A stretch of 8,637 nt of DNA from Clostridiales bacterium UBA6386 (GTDB lineage: Bacteria > Bacillota > Clostridia > Oscillospirales > Oscillospiraceae), in NCBI GenBank assembly GCA_002437585.1, contig DJQM01000010.1:1-8637 (forward strand), in the 5' to 3' direction. This document shows, piece after piece, positions 1 through 5,566 of the stretch. The number at the start of each line of letters is the position of its first letter. Positions within the stretch are counted from its first letter, which is position 1. The translations under genes and the position numbers were made by a program. The notes under the pieces were generated by a model. The model saw only the letters and a program-made list of their open reading frames with translations. It was not told the origin of the DNA and searched no databases.

Positions 1-20
1 ATATCTATTTACAGCACAGA

Positions 21-45
21 GTCCCCGCCGGAATCCGGCGGGGAC
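21..45 (-). terminator. GC-rich hairpin after garR-like gene
   Basis: A perfect 11-bp inverted repeat (21-31 pairs with 35-45, loop aat) lies 21 nt beyond the stop of the minus-strand gene. The stem is almost all G-C. On the minus strand it is followed only by a mixed T-containing stretch (TCTGTGCTGT) and not by a real U-run. On the plus strand it is followed by a pyrimidine-rich stretch (atctttctt). It may therefore stop transcription from both sides. Position and stem strength support a terminator; the poor U-tract lowers confidence. Confidence 0.55.
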
Positions 46-66
46 GGTATCTTTCTTCGTAATTTC

Positions 67-942
67 TCAGCGGCCGATATGAATCCCCGTCAGGCACTCG
101 TAGTATTTGGCGATGGCACTGTGATCGTCCCCGCCGCGGCCGTTGTTATGAAGCCACTGCAGAATTTCCTGCACCGAGGCGGTCATGGGTACGATCGCGC
201 CAACCGCGTGGGCGCAGTCCAGGGCGTTGTTCAGATCCTTGATGTGCAGGTCGATCCTGAAGCCTGGCTTGTCGTTGCCCGCAATCATCATGGGGCCTTT
301 GGCGTCCAGCACCGTGGAGCCTGCCAGACCGCCCCGGATGGCTCGGTAAACTACCTCCGGGTCAACGCCCGCCTTCTGCGCCAGAGTAAAGGCCTCGGCC
401 ACCGCCTGGATGTTGCAGGCCACAATGATCTGGTTGGCAAGCTTTGTGGTGTTGCCCGCACCCACGTCTCCGCACCGGGTCACAGAAGAACCCATGGCGG
501 CGAGAACGTCCCGGCACCGGTCGAAAACGGCCTGCTTGCCGCCCACCATGAAGCTCAGCGTGCCGTCGATGGCCTTCGGCTCACCGCCGGACACGGGGGC
601 ATCCAGCATTTCCACGCCCTTTTCCGCCAGAGCGGCGGCAATTTCCTTGGAAACCACCGGGCTGATGGAGCTGCAATCGATGAAGATCTGGCCGGGACGC
701 AGGTAATTCACCACATCTCCCAGCATGACCTCCTTGACCTGGGGGCCGTTGGGCAGCATGGTGATGAGGATTTCGGCGTTTTCCGCCAGCTCCTTCCGGG
801 TTGCGGCGTGGGCACCGCATTCCTTCAGCTCCTCCATAGGCCCCTGGCTCCGGTTGTTCACCCATACCTCATGTCCCGCCTTCAGAAGATTCCTGGCCAT
901 GGGCTTTCCCATGATCCCCAGTCCGATAAATCCGATTTTCAT
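67..942 (-). CDS. garR: 2-hydroxy-3-oxopropionate (tartronate semialdehyde) reductase
   Basis: This 291-residue cytoplasmic enzyme of the beta-hydroxyacid dehydrogenase family reduces tartronate semialdehyde to D-glycerate with NAD(P)H, a step in glucarate/galactarate and glyoxylate use. The N-terminal Rossmann fold shows GLGIMG at 7-12. The substrate-binding signature DAPVSGG is at 114-120. The expected catalytic lysine is K167 within GNTTKLANQ, and KDLNNAL (235-241) lies in the C-terminal helical domain. As recalled, long stretches such as SGGEPKAIDGTLS, AIRGGLAGSTVLDAK and GFRIDLHIKDL match E. coli GarR nearly identically, and the length is normal for the family. This supports GarR over a 3-hydroxyisobutyrate dehydrogenase. 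The start at 942 follows AGGAGG (956-951) by 8 nt. No other glycerate or glucarate gene is visible, so its pathway cannot be fixed from the window. The gene is divergent from the two-component operon. Confidence 0.93.
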   Translation of the reverse strand: MKIGFIGLGIMGKPMARNLLKAGHEVWVNNRSQGPMEELKECGAHAATRKELAENAEILITMLPNGPQVKEVMLGDVVNYLRPGQIFIDCSSISPVVSKEIAAALAEKGVEMLDAPVSGGEPKAIDGTLSFMVGGKQAVFDRCRDVLAAMGSSVTRCGDVGAGNTTKLANQIIVACNIQAVAEAFTLAQKAGVDPEVVYRAIRGGLAGSTVLDAKGPMMIAGNDKPGFRIDLHIKDLNNALDCAHAVGAIVPMTASVQEILQWLHNNGRGGDDHSAIAKYYECLTGIHIGR

Positions 943-984
943 AGCGCGTTCCTCCTAGCAATTGTGTGAGCCATCCGTGCTTCT

Positions 985-1013
985 ATTGTAGCGGGAAAGC
1001 CTTCGTCTGTCTA
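985..1013 (-). promoter_or_regulatory. Sigma-A promoter of garR-like gene
   Basis: Read on the minus strand there is a -35 box TAGACA (1013-1008, 5 of 6 to TTGACA) and a -10 box TACAAT (990-985, 5 of 6 to TATAAT) separated by exactly 17 bp. Transcription would begin near 978, giving a 5' leader of about 36 nt that contains the AGGAGG ribosome site at 956-951. No clear operator palindrome overlaps it. Confidence 0.75.
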
Positions 1014-1025
1014 TATCTATTTTCA

Positions 1026-1123
1026 CACCGCTATGCGGTGGCTATGGTTGGTCTGCCGCTTTGGGCAATCGCCCCGGTGGACAGTAACCGCCGGCACGTT
1101 GTCACTCCCTGACCCGCCAGGGA
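1026..1123. other. Run of four small GC-rich hairpins in the divergent gap
   Basis: The gap between the garR-like gene and the response regulator (943-1325) has no credible gene. It contains consecutive short inverted repeats: 1026-1031/1035-1040 (6 bp, loop tat), 1063-1066/1071-1074 (4 bp), 1074-1080/1088-1094 (7 bp with one G-T, loop of 7) and 1106-1111/1118-1123 (6 bp, loop of 6). The second and third share base 1074, so they cannot both form completely. None is followed by a U-run. They may be a degraded intergenic repeat, an RNA leader or regulator sites. The remainder, 1124-1219, shows nothing I can name. Confidence 0.3.
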
Positions 1124-1219
1124 CGTTCCGTGTGTCTGCAGCGCGTATTATGGGATTGCGCCCTGAAAGGAACCCGAAAAAAACGATGAGGAAATTGTGA
1201 ATTGTTTTATGCCGCGGTC

Positions 1220-1248
1220 TTTACTTGGACACATTTTTCGGTTATGCT
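1220..1248 (+). promoter_or_regulatory. Possible promoter of the two-component operon
   Basis: TTTACT (1220-1225) and TATGCT (1243-1248) are spaced by 17 bp, each matching 4 of 6 consensus positions. The start would fall near 1255, about 70 nt before the regulator's ATG. The match is weak, as is common for promoters needing an activator. Autoregulation by the response regulator is plausible, but no clear direct-repeat binding site was found. Confidence 0.35.
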
Positions 1249-1325
1249 GGGGAAGCACGGAAGAAAATTTCAGGTCTATTTTGAGTTGCCGTCGGAAAAT
1301 AACCCCGGAATGGAGGCTGCGGCTT

Positions 1326-2003
1326 ATGCGGATTCTGATCGCGGAGGACGAGGTGACAATCGCCCGAGCCTTGAAGGTCATGCTGGAAAAGAACAAATAC
1401 ACGGTCGATCTGGTTCACAACGGCCTGGATGCCCTGGACTATCTCCAGGCGGTGAGCTACGATGCCCTGGTGCTGGACATTATGATGCCGGGCAAGGACG
1501 GCATTACGGTTTTGCGGGAGGCCAGAGCCGCCGGGATCACCACCCCCGCCCTGTTTTTAACCGCCAAGGCGGAGGTGGCCGACCGGGTAGCGGGGCTGGA
1601 CGCGGGAGCCGACGATTACCTGCCAAAGCCCTTCGCCGCCAGCGAGTTTCTGGCTCGTGTCCGCGCCCTGACCCGGCGAAGCGGTGCCTATGCCCCGTCC
1701 ACCCTGTGCCGCGGGAACGTCACCCTGGACTGCAATCAATACCTGCTGAAAACCCCCACCGACCAGGTGCGGCTGAACAACAAGGAATACCAGCTCCTGG
1801 AGCTGTTCCTCCGGCACCCCAGGCAGGTGTTTTCCTCCGGGCACCTGATGGAGAAGGTCTGGGGTCTGGACAGTGAGGCGGAAATGGACGTGGTGTGGAC
1901 ATACATCGGCTTTCTCCGGCGGAAGCTGAAGCAGATCGGCGGAAGCGTTGAGATCCGTACCATCCGCGGCGCGGGCTACGCCCTGGAGGAGATGTCATGC
2001 TGA
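1326..2003 (+). CDS. OmpR/PhoB-family DNA-binding response regulator
   Basis: This 225-residue cytoplasmic transcription regulator is controlled by phosphorylation. The receiver domain (about 1-115) has the acidic pair E7/D8, phospho-acceptor D51 in VLDIMMPGKDG, switch T79 in LTAK and the conserved lysine K101 in LPKPF. A short linker leads to a winged-helix DNA-binding domain (about 125-222) with NNKEYQLLELFLRHP, then FLRRKL in the recognition helix and IRTIRGAGYAL in the wing. All key residues are present, so it should be functional. A longer reading frame opens with GTG at 1197, but ATG 1326 is chosen: GGAGG (1312-1316) lies 9 nt upstream and the protein then begins exactly at the usual MRILIAEDE. 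Its stop overlaps the kinase start by 7 nt, so the two are co-translated partners. The target is unknown; the ABC operon downstream is the obvious candidate (inference). Confidence 0.95.
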   Translation: MRILIAEDEVTIARALKVMLEKNKYTVDLVHNGLDALDYLQAVSYDALVLDIMMPGKDGITVLREARAAGITTPALFLTAKAEVADRVAGLDAGADDYLPKPFAASEFLARVRALTRRSGAYAPSTLCRGNVTLDCNQYLLKTPTDQVRLNNKEYQLLELFLRHPRQVFSSGHLMEKVWGLDSEAEMDVVWTYIGFLRRKLKQIGGSVEIRTIRGAGYALEEMSC

Positions 2004-3220
2004 AGAAAATGCGCTGGCGGTTCATCGGGGCGGCCATGGCGGCCTTCACCGCGGTGGTGGTGACGCTTTTGTGCTTTGTAAATCTCTGGAACTACTCCAG
2101 CATGACCCGGCAGCAGGATACGACCCTTGACCGGCTTCTGGAGGTGGACGGAACCAATGACAACGCTTCCCCCGGAAAGGTCACGCCGCCCTTTGAGGAC
2201 ATGGGGCGGTTTTCCCCGGAGGTTCCCTATATGATCCGGTTCTTCTCGGTACACCTGGACGAAAGCGGCACGGTGGAGCGGGTCAACCAGAACTACATCG
2301 CTTCCGTTTCCCAGGCGGAGGCGGAGAACTACGCCAAGACCGTCCTCGCCCAGGGGAGAACCCGCGGCTACGAAAGCGGCTACCGGTACTTCGTCAGCGG
2401 CGAAGGCGGAAAAACCGTGGTGCTGTTCCTCAATTCCGAGCGGGAGCTGCAAACCATGAAGTCCCTGCTGCTCATCACCCTGGTCATCGCGGCCGTCAGC
2501 CTGGGGGTGGTCTTTGGCCTTGTGGTGATCTTCTCCCGGCGAGCCATCGTCCCCTATCTCAAAAATATGGAGGCACAGAAGCAGTTCATCACCAATGCCA
2601 GCCATGAGCTGAAAACCCCTCTGACCGCCATTTCCACCAGCGCGGACGTGCTGGCCATGGAGTACGGGGAGGACGAGTGGGTGCGGAGCATCCAGACCCA
2701 GGCCGGACGTCTGGCAAAGCTCATCACGAACCTTGTCACCCTGTCCCGGCTGGACGAGGAGGATCCCTTTCCCCTTCGGGCAGAGTTTTCCCTCAGCGAT
2801 ACCCTGTGGGAGATCGGCGAGCCATTCCCCGCGCTGGCTCAGGCCAAGGGAAAGACCTACACCCAGGACATCGCCGACGGCCTGACCCTCACCGGCGACC
2901 GGACGGCCATCGGCCAGATGATTTCCATTCTCCTGGACAATGCCCTGAAATATACGCCTGACGGAGGTCGGATTTCCCTTTCCGCCCGGCGGACGGGAAA
3001 GCGGACGGAAATAATCGTGGCCAATACCGTGGACGGGGAGCAGACAATTGACACGACCCGCCTGTTCGACCGGTTCTATCGGGCGGACGAATCCCATTCC
3101 GGCACCGTCAGCGGCACGGGCATCGGCCTGTCCATTGCCCGTGCTACCGTCCAGGCTCACGGGGGCAAAATCTCCGCCAGACAGGCAGGAAACGTCATCT
3201 CCTTCCAGGTGGTGCTGTAA
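1997..3220 (+). CDS. Membrane sensor histidine kinase
   Basis: This 407-residue kinase is the partner of the preceding regulator. Transmembrane segments lie at about 10-31 and 156-179. They enclose an extracellular sensing region of about 120 residues with no recognised domain. The H-box SHELKTPLT places the phosphorylated histidine at H203 in the dimerisation domain. The ATPase domain has the N-box LLDNALKYT (N315), F-box FDRFYR (357-362) and G2 box GTGIGL (373-378). The usual G1 motif (DxGxG) is not visible; its place is taken by VANTVDG (341-347), a variant I recall in many Firmicute kinases. There is no obvious HAMP domain: the second membrane segment is followed within about 20 residues by the H-box helix. 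GGAGGA (1985-1990) precedes the ATG. The protein resembles VanS-like and other small-ligand sensors only in general build; the stimulus cannot be told. Confidence 0.93.
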   Translation: MLKKMRWRFIGAAMAAFTAVVVTLLCFVNLWNYSSMTRQQDTTLDRLLEVDGTNDNASPGKVTPPFEDMGRFSPEVPYMIRFFSVHLDESGTVERVNQNYIASVSQAEAENYAKTVLAQGRTRGYESGYRYFVSGEGGKTVVLFLNSERELQTMKSLLLITLVIAAVSLGVVFGLVVIFSRRAIVPYLKNMEAQKQFITNASHELKTPLTAISTSADVLAMEYGEDEWVRSIQTQAGRLAKLITNLVTLSRLDEEDPFPLRAEFSLSDTLWEIGEPFPALAQAKGKTYTQDIADGLTLTGDRTAIGQMISILLDNALKYTPDGGRISLSARRTGKRTEIIVANTVDGEQTIDTTRLFDRFYRADESHSGTVSGTGIGLSIARATVQAHGGKISARQAGNVISFQVVL

Positions 3221-3275
3221 ATTTAGGGGTATGCCGCATCAAAGCAACAACTTCTATTCGGGTGCGTACCTCGCA

Positions 3276-3284
3276 ATGATATAC
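3276..3284 (+). promoter_or_regulatory. Extended -10 promoter element
   Basis: TGA followed by TATACT (3276-3284) forms an extended -10 motif (TGn plus 5 of 6 of TATAAT). No good -35 lies 17 bp upstream (ttcggg), which extended -10 promoters can tolerate. Transcription would start near 3291, just before the first of several hairpins and about 430 nt before the ABC ATPase gene. It could drive the ABC operon with a long leader, or a separate small RNA. Confidence 0.4.
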
Positions 3285-3297
3285 TTTTTGCCTATCT

Positions 3298-3325
3298 GGG
3301 GCAGCTTCCTAAATAGGAAGCTGCC
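3298..3325 (+). terminator. 12-bp hairpin after the two-component operon
   Basis: This is a perfect inverted repeat, gggcagcttcct / aggaagctgccc, with loop aaat, 77 nt after the kinase stop. It is followed by tctcattctat, which is T-rich but not a continuous run. Position and stem strength suggest a terminator for the regulator-kinase transcript. If transcription starts at the promoter near 3291, the same hairpin would instead cap the 5' end of that RNA. Confidence 0.5.
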
Positions 3326-3389
3326 CTCTCATTCTATCCGGACGTCTCCAAGAAAACTGCCCATAGCAACCGAAAACATCCTGATGCGC

Positions 3390-3506
3390 TTCCGGCGAAG
3401 CGGCCGGGGGATTCTCAAGGGGGCGGCTTTTCGGCAGCGCCCCTTGAGCCGGTTTCTTCTCAATGTTCTTGCCGGGACAAGAACATTGCCCCCGGAGGGA
3501 CCGGAA
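3390..3506 (+). ncRNA. Candidate structured RNA with three-way-junction fold
   Basis: Nested and adjacent inverted repeats build a consistent fold. An outer stem pairs 3390-3395 with 3501-3506 (6 bp). A closing stem pairs 3404-3410 with 3489-3495 (7 bp). Hairpin A pairs 3414-3422 with 3440-3448 (ctcaagggg, 9 bp). Hairpin B pairs 3461-3471 with 3478-3488 (caatgttcttg, 11 bp, loop ccggga). Hairpin B abuts the closing stem with no gap, as expected for coaxial stacking. Another 6-bp hairpin (3387-3392/3397-3402) competes with the outer stem. No protein reading is convincing. I recognise no named RNA family; it may equally be a palindromic intergenic repeat or small mobile element. The strand is assumed from the flanking operons. 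Confidence 0.4.
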
Positions 3507-3541
3507 CCGAAAGCTTTTAGGAGTTTTGGAATATAAAGGTA

Positions 3542-3586
3542 GACTTGCAATTCACGGGCCAATGAGGGCATTGGCCCCTACAAGTC
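3542..3586. repeat. Stem-loop element, possible dispersed intergenic repeat
   Basis: A perfect 9-bp stem (gggccaatg 3556-3564 with cattggccc 3569-3577, loop aggg) is enclosed by a second inverted repeat, gacttg (3542-3547) with caagtc (3581-3586). There is no U-run after it on either strand. Read on the minus strand the core begins TTGTAGGGGCCAATG, which resembles short dispersed hairpin repeats I recall from gut Clostridia intergenic regions. That resemblance is from memory and unverified, and only one copy is in this window. Confidence 0.4.
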
Positions 3587-3626
3587 CTTAATTGGTTCTC
3601 GGAATTACAGGGGGATTGTGACCGGA

Positions 3627-3660
3627 GGGCAGGTTTCCATTCGGAAGCCTGCCCCTTTTT
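3627..3660 (+). terminator. Intrinsic terminator or attenuator before ABC operon
   Basis: A 12-bp stem (3627-3638 with 3643-3654, one G-U pair, loop attc) is followed, after one further C, by five T residues (3656-3660). It is the best terminator in the window. It sits only 62 nt before the ABC ATPase start, with no obvious promoter between the two. It therefore either ends a transcript from upstream, with an unrecognised promoter behind it, or acts as an attenuator in the ABC operon's leader. I saw no convincing overlapping anti-terminator. Confidence 0.75.
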
Positions 3661-3722
3661 CAGGTTCATTTCAAGTCCGGCCGGTAAGCTGGGTACCTGA
3701 CAACCATAAGGAGGCACAGCAG

Positions 3723-4706
3723 ATGATTCAGGTTTCCCACCTAACCAAGTATTACGGCGATTTTCCGGCGGTGAACGACCTGTCCTTCCAGCTCCCGGAC
3801 GGCCATGTTTACGGCTTCCTGGGGCCAAACGGCGCGGGAAAATCCACCACCATGAACATCATGACCGGCTGCCTTTCCCCCACGGAGGGCACCGTCAAAA
3901 TCGGCGGCTTCGACATTCTGGAGCAGCCCCAGCAGGCCAAAAAACTGATCGGCTACCTGCCAGAGCAGCCGCCCCTGTACCCAAACGAGACCCCCCAGGA
4001 GTATCTGACCTTCGTGGGCGAGGCCAAGGGTCTCCGGGGTCAGGCACTGCGGGACGACATTGACCGGGTGGTCTCCGGCACGGGCATCGAGCAGGTTCGC
4101 CACCGGCTCATCGGCACCCTTTCCAAGGGCTACCGCCAGCGGGTAGGCATCGCCCAGGCTCTTCTGGGCAGCCCCCAGGTCATTATTCTGGACGAGCCGA
4201 CCGTCGGTCTTGACCCCATCCAGATCATTGAGATCCGGGACTTTATCCAGGAGCTGGGCAAGACCCACACGGTGATCCTCAGCTCCCACATTCTGTCCGA
4301 GGTGCAGGCGGTGTGCGAGCAGGTGCTTATCATTTCCAAAGGAAAGCTGGTGGCCTTCGACGCGCCGGAAAATCTGGAGAAGCTGCTGCTTTCCTCCAGC
4401 GGTGTCACCTTCCAGGTGGAGGCGGACAAGGCGGAGGCGGAGGCTTTGCTTGCTCAGACGGAAGGGCTTTCCGGCTGGGAAATTCAGGAAAACGGCGGCG
4501 TCTGCGCCGTCACCGCCCGGCTTTCCGAGGGGCAGGACGCCAAGGCTCTCTGCGGCAGGCTTACCCTGGCCTTCGCCGCCAAGGGTCTGCCGGTCATTGA
4601 AATGCGGACGAAGAAGGCCAATCTGGAGGACGTATTCCTGGAGCTGACGGAGTCCGGCGGGACGGAAGCCGCCCCCAGTGCGGAAACGAAGGAGGAAGAA
4701 GCATGA
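3723..4706 (+). CDS. ABC transporter ATP-binding protein, GldA/NosF-like
   Basis: This 327-residue cytoplasmic ATPase would power the membrane complex encoded by the next three genes. It carries Walker A GPNGAGKST (34-42), Q-loop glutamine Q82 in YLPEQPPLY, signature LSKGYRQR (133-140), Walker B VIILDEPT with catalytic E158, D-loop GLDP and switch H189, so it should hydrolyse ATP. A C-terminal extension from about residue 225 to 310 (ending TKKANLEDVFLELT) is typical of ATPases paired with ABC-2 type permeases, and an acidic tail follows. The longer frame begins at 3618, but ATG 3723 is chosen because AAGGAGG (3708-3714) lies 8 nt upstream and the protein then starts MIQVSHLTKYYG, normal for the family. 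The stop overlaps the permease start by 4 nt (ATGA). The neighbours point to the GldA-GldF-GldG type; the substrate is unknown. Confidence 0.93.
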   Translation: MIQVSHLTKYYGDFPAVNDLSFQLPDGHVYGFLGPNGAGKSTTMNIMTGCLSPTEGTVKIGGFDILEQPQQAKKLIGYLPEQPPLYPNETPQEYLTFVGEAKGLRGQALRDDIDRVVSGTGIEQVRHRLIGTLSKGYRQRVGIAQALLGSPQVIILDEPTVGLDPIQIIEIRDFIQELGKTHTVILSSHILSEVQAVCEQVLIISKGKLVAFDAPENLEKLLLSSSGVTFQVEADKAEAEALLAQTEGLSGWEIQENGGVCAVTARLSEGQDAKALCGRLTLAFAAKGLPVIEMRTKKANLEDVFLELTESGGTEAAPSAETKEEEA

Positions 4707-5566
4707 TCGCGGTTTTGAAGCATGAGCTGCGCAGTGCCTTTCATGGCCTGACGGTCTACCTGTTCTGCGGGGCACTATTGTGCTTTGTAGGCGTGGGAGC
4801 CATGATCTACAATATCCAGGCAGCGGTTTCCAACTTTGAGTATGTGCTGAACTTTGTCTCGATTGGCCTTGTGGTCATCATCCCGGTGCTGACCATGCGC
4901 TCCTTTGCCGAGGAGCGGCGGCAGAAGACCGACCAGCTGCTCTACGCGCTGCCCCTGAAGACCTGGCAGATCGTAGGCGGCAAATATCTTTCCCTGCTGG
5001 TCATTTTCCTGGTGCCTCTGGCCATCATCAGCGTCTATCCCTATGTATTCTCCCGGTTCGGGGAGGTGTACCTGCCCGGGGCTTACGGGGCACTGCTTGC
5101 CTTCTTCCTGATGGGGGCGGCACTGATTGCCGTGGGGGTGTTTATTTCCTCCCTGACGGATAACCAGGGCTTTGCCGCGGGCATTGCCATTGTGGTATTC
5201 CTGGTCAATTATTACAGTGTCTCCCTGGCCGAGCAGGTCTCCGCCACGGCTCTGGGCAGCGCCATCGCCCTGGTGGTGATCTGGGTGCTGGTGGGCTTTC
5301 TGGTGAAAACGCTGACGAAGAACACCCCCATTGCCCTGGCCGTAGGCGGCGGACTGACTGTCCTGACCCTGGTCGGCTACTGCGCCCTGCCGGACAAATT
5401 CGAGGGGCTGCTGCCGGGCGTCATGGAAAAGCTGTCCCTGTTTGACCGGTTCACCACCTTTGTGGGCGGGGTCTTCGACCTGACGGGTCTGACCTTCTAT
5501 GCCACGGTCATTGGCCTGGGTCTGTTTTTGACGGTGCAGTCTCTGGAGAAACGGAGGTACAACTGA
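4703..5566 (+). CDS. ABC-2 type permease, GldF-like
   Basis: This 287-residue integral membrane protein would form the membrane channel driven by the preceding ATPase. Hydrophobic segments are visible at about 17-36, 48-64, 96-116, 126-150, 156-174, 183-201, 208-228 and 263-279. The segment LTMRSFAEERRQKTDQLLYALPL between the second and third is typical of the GldF branch of ABC-2 permeases and probably contacts the ATPase. No second permease is encoded, so it likely acts as a dimer or with the two-span protein that follows. AAGGAGG (4689-4695) lies inside the end of the ATPase gene, 7 nt before the ATG. The stop shares one base with the next start (TGATG), implying translational coupling. 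Only one short soluble tail is seen, so substrate handling outside the cell probably falls to the next two proteins. Confidence 0.92.
   Translation: MIAVLKHELRSAFHGLTVYLFCGALLCFVGVGAMIYNIQAAVSNFEYVLNFVSIGLVVIIPVLTMRSFAEERRQKTDQLLYALPLKTWQIVGGKYLSLLVIFLVPLAIISVYPYVFSRFGEVYLPGAYGALLAFFLMGAALIAVGVFISSLTDNQGFAAGIAIVVFLVNYYSVSLAEQVSATALGSAIALVVIWVLVGFLVKTLTKNTPIALAVGGGLTVLTLVGYCALPDKFEGLLPGVMEKLSLFDRFTTFVGGVFDLTGLTFYATVIGLGLFLTVQSLEKRRYN

Noticed and set aside
79..969. Long plus-strand open frame of 296 codons opposite the garR-like gene
   Set aside because: It is the antisense of a clearly recognised dehydrogenase and shows no motif of its own; long mirror frames are expected in GC-rich coding DNA.
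1..1022. Ten-base direct repeat atatctattt at 1-10 and 1013-1022 flanking the garR-like gene
   Set aside because: Ten-base matches are expected by chance many times in a window this size, and no transposase or inverted ends accompany it.
1976..3160. Minus-strand open frame of 394 codons opposite the histidine kinase
   Set aside because: The plus strand carries every kinase box in order; the opposite frame has no motifs and no ribosome site was noted for it.
3048..3536. Plus-strand open frame of 162 codons running from the kinase gene into the intergenic region
   Set aside because: It starts inside the kinase gene in another frame and passes through several perfect hairpins; it has no recognisable domain.
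3221..3722. CRISPR array or tRNA in the hairpin-rich intergenic region
   Set aside because: There are no regularly spaced direct repeats, and no cloverleaf with the conserved T-loop sequence could be seen.
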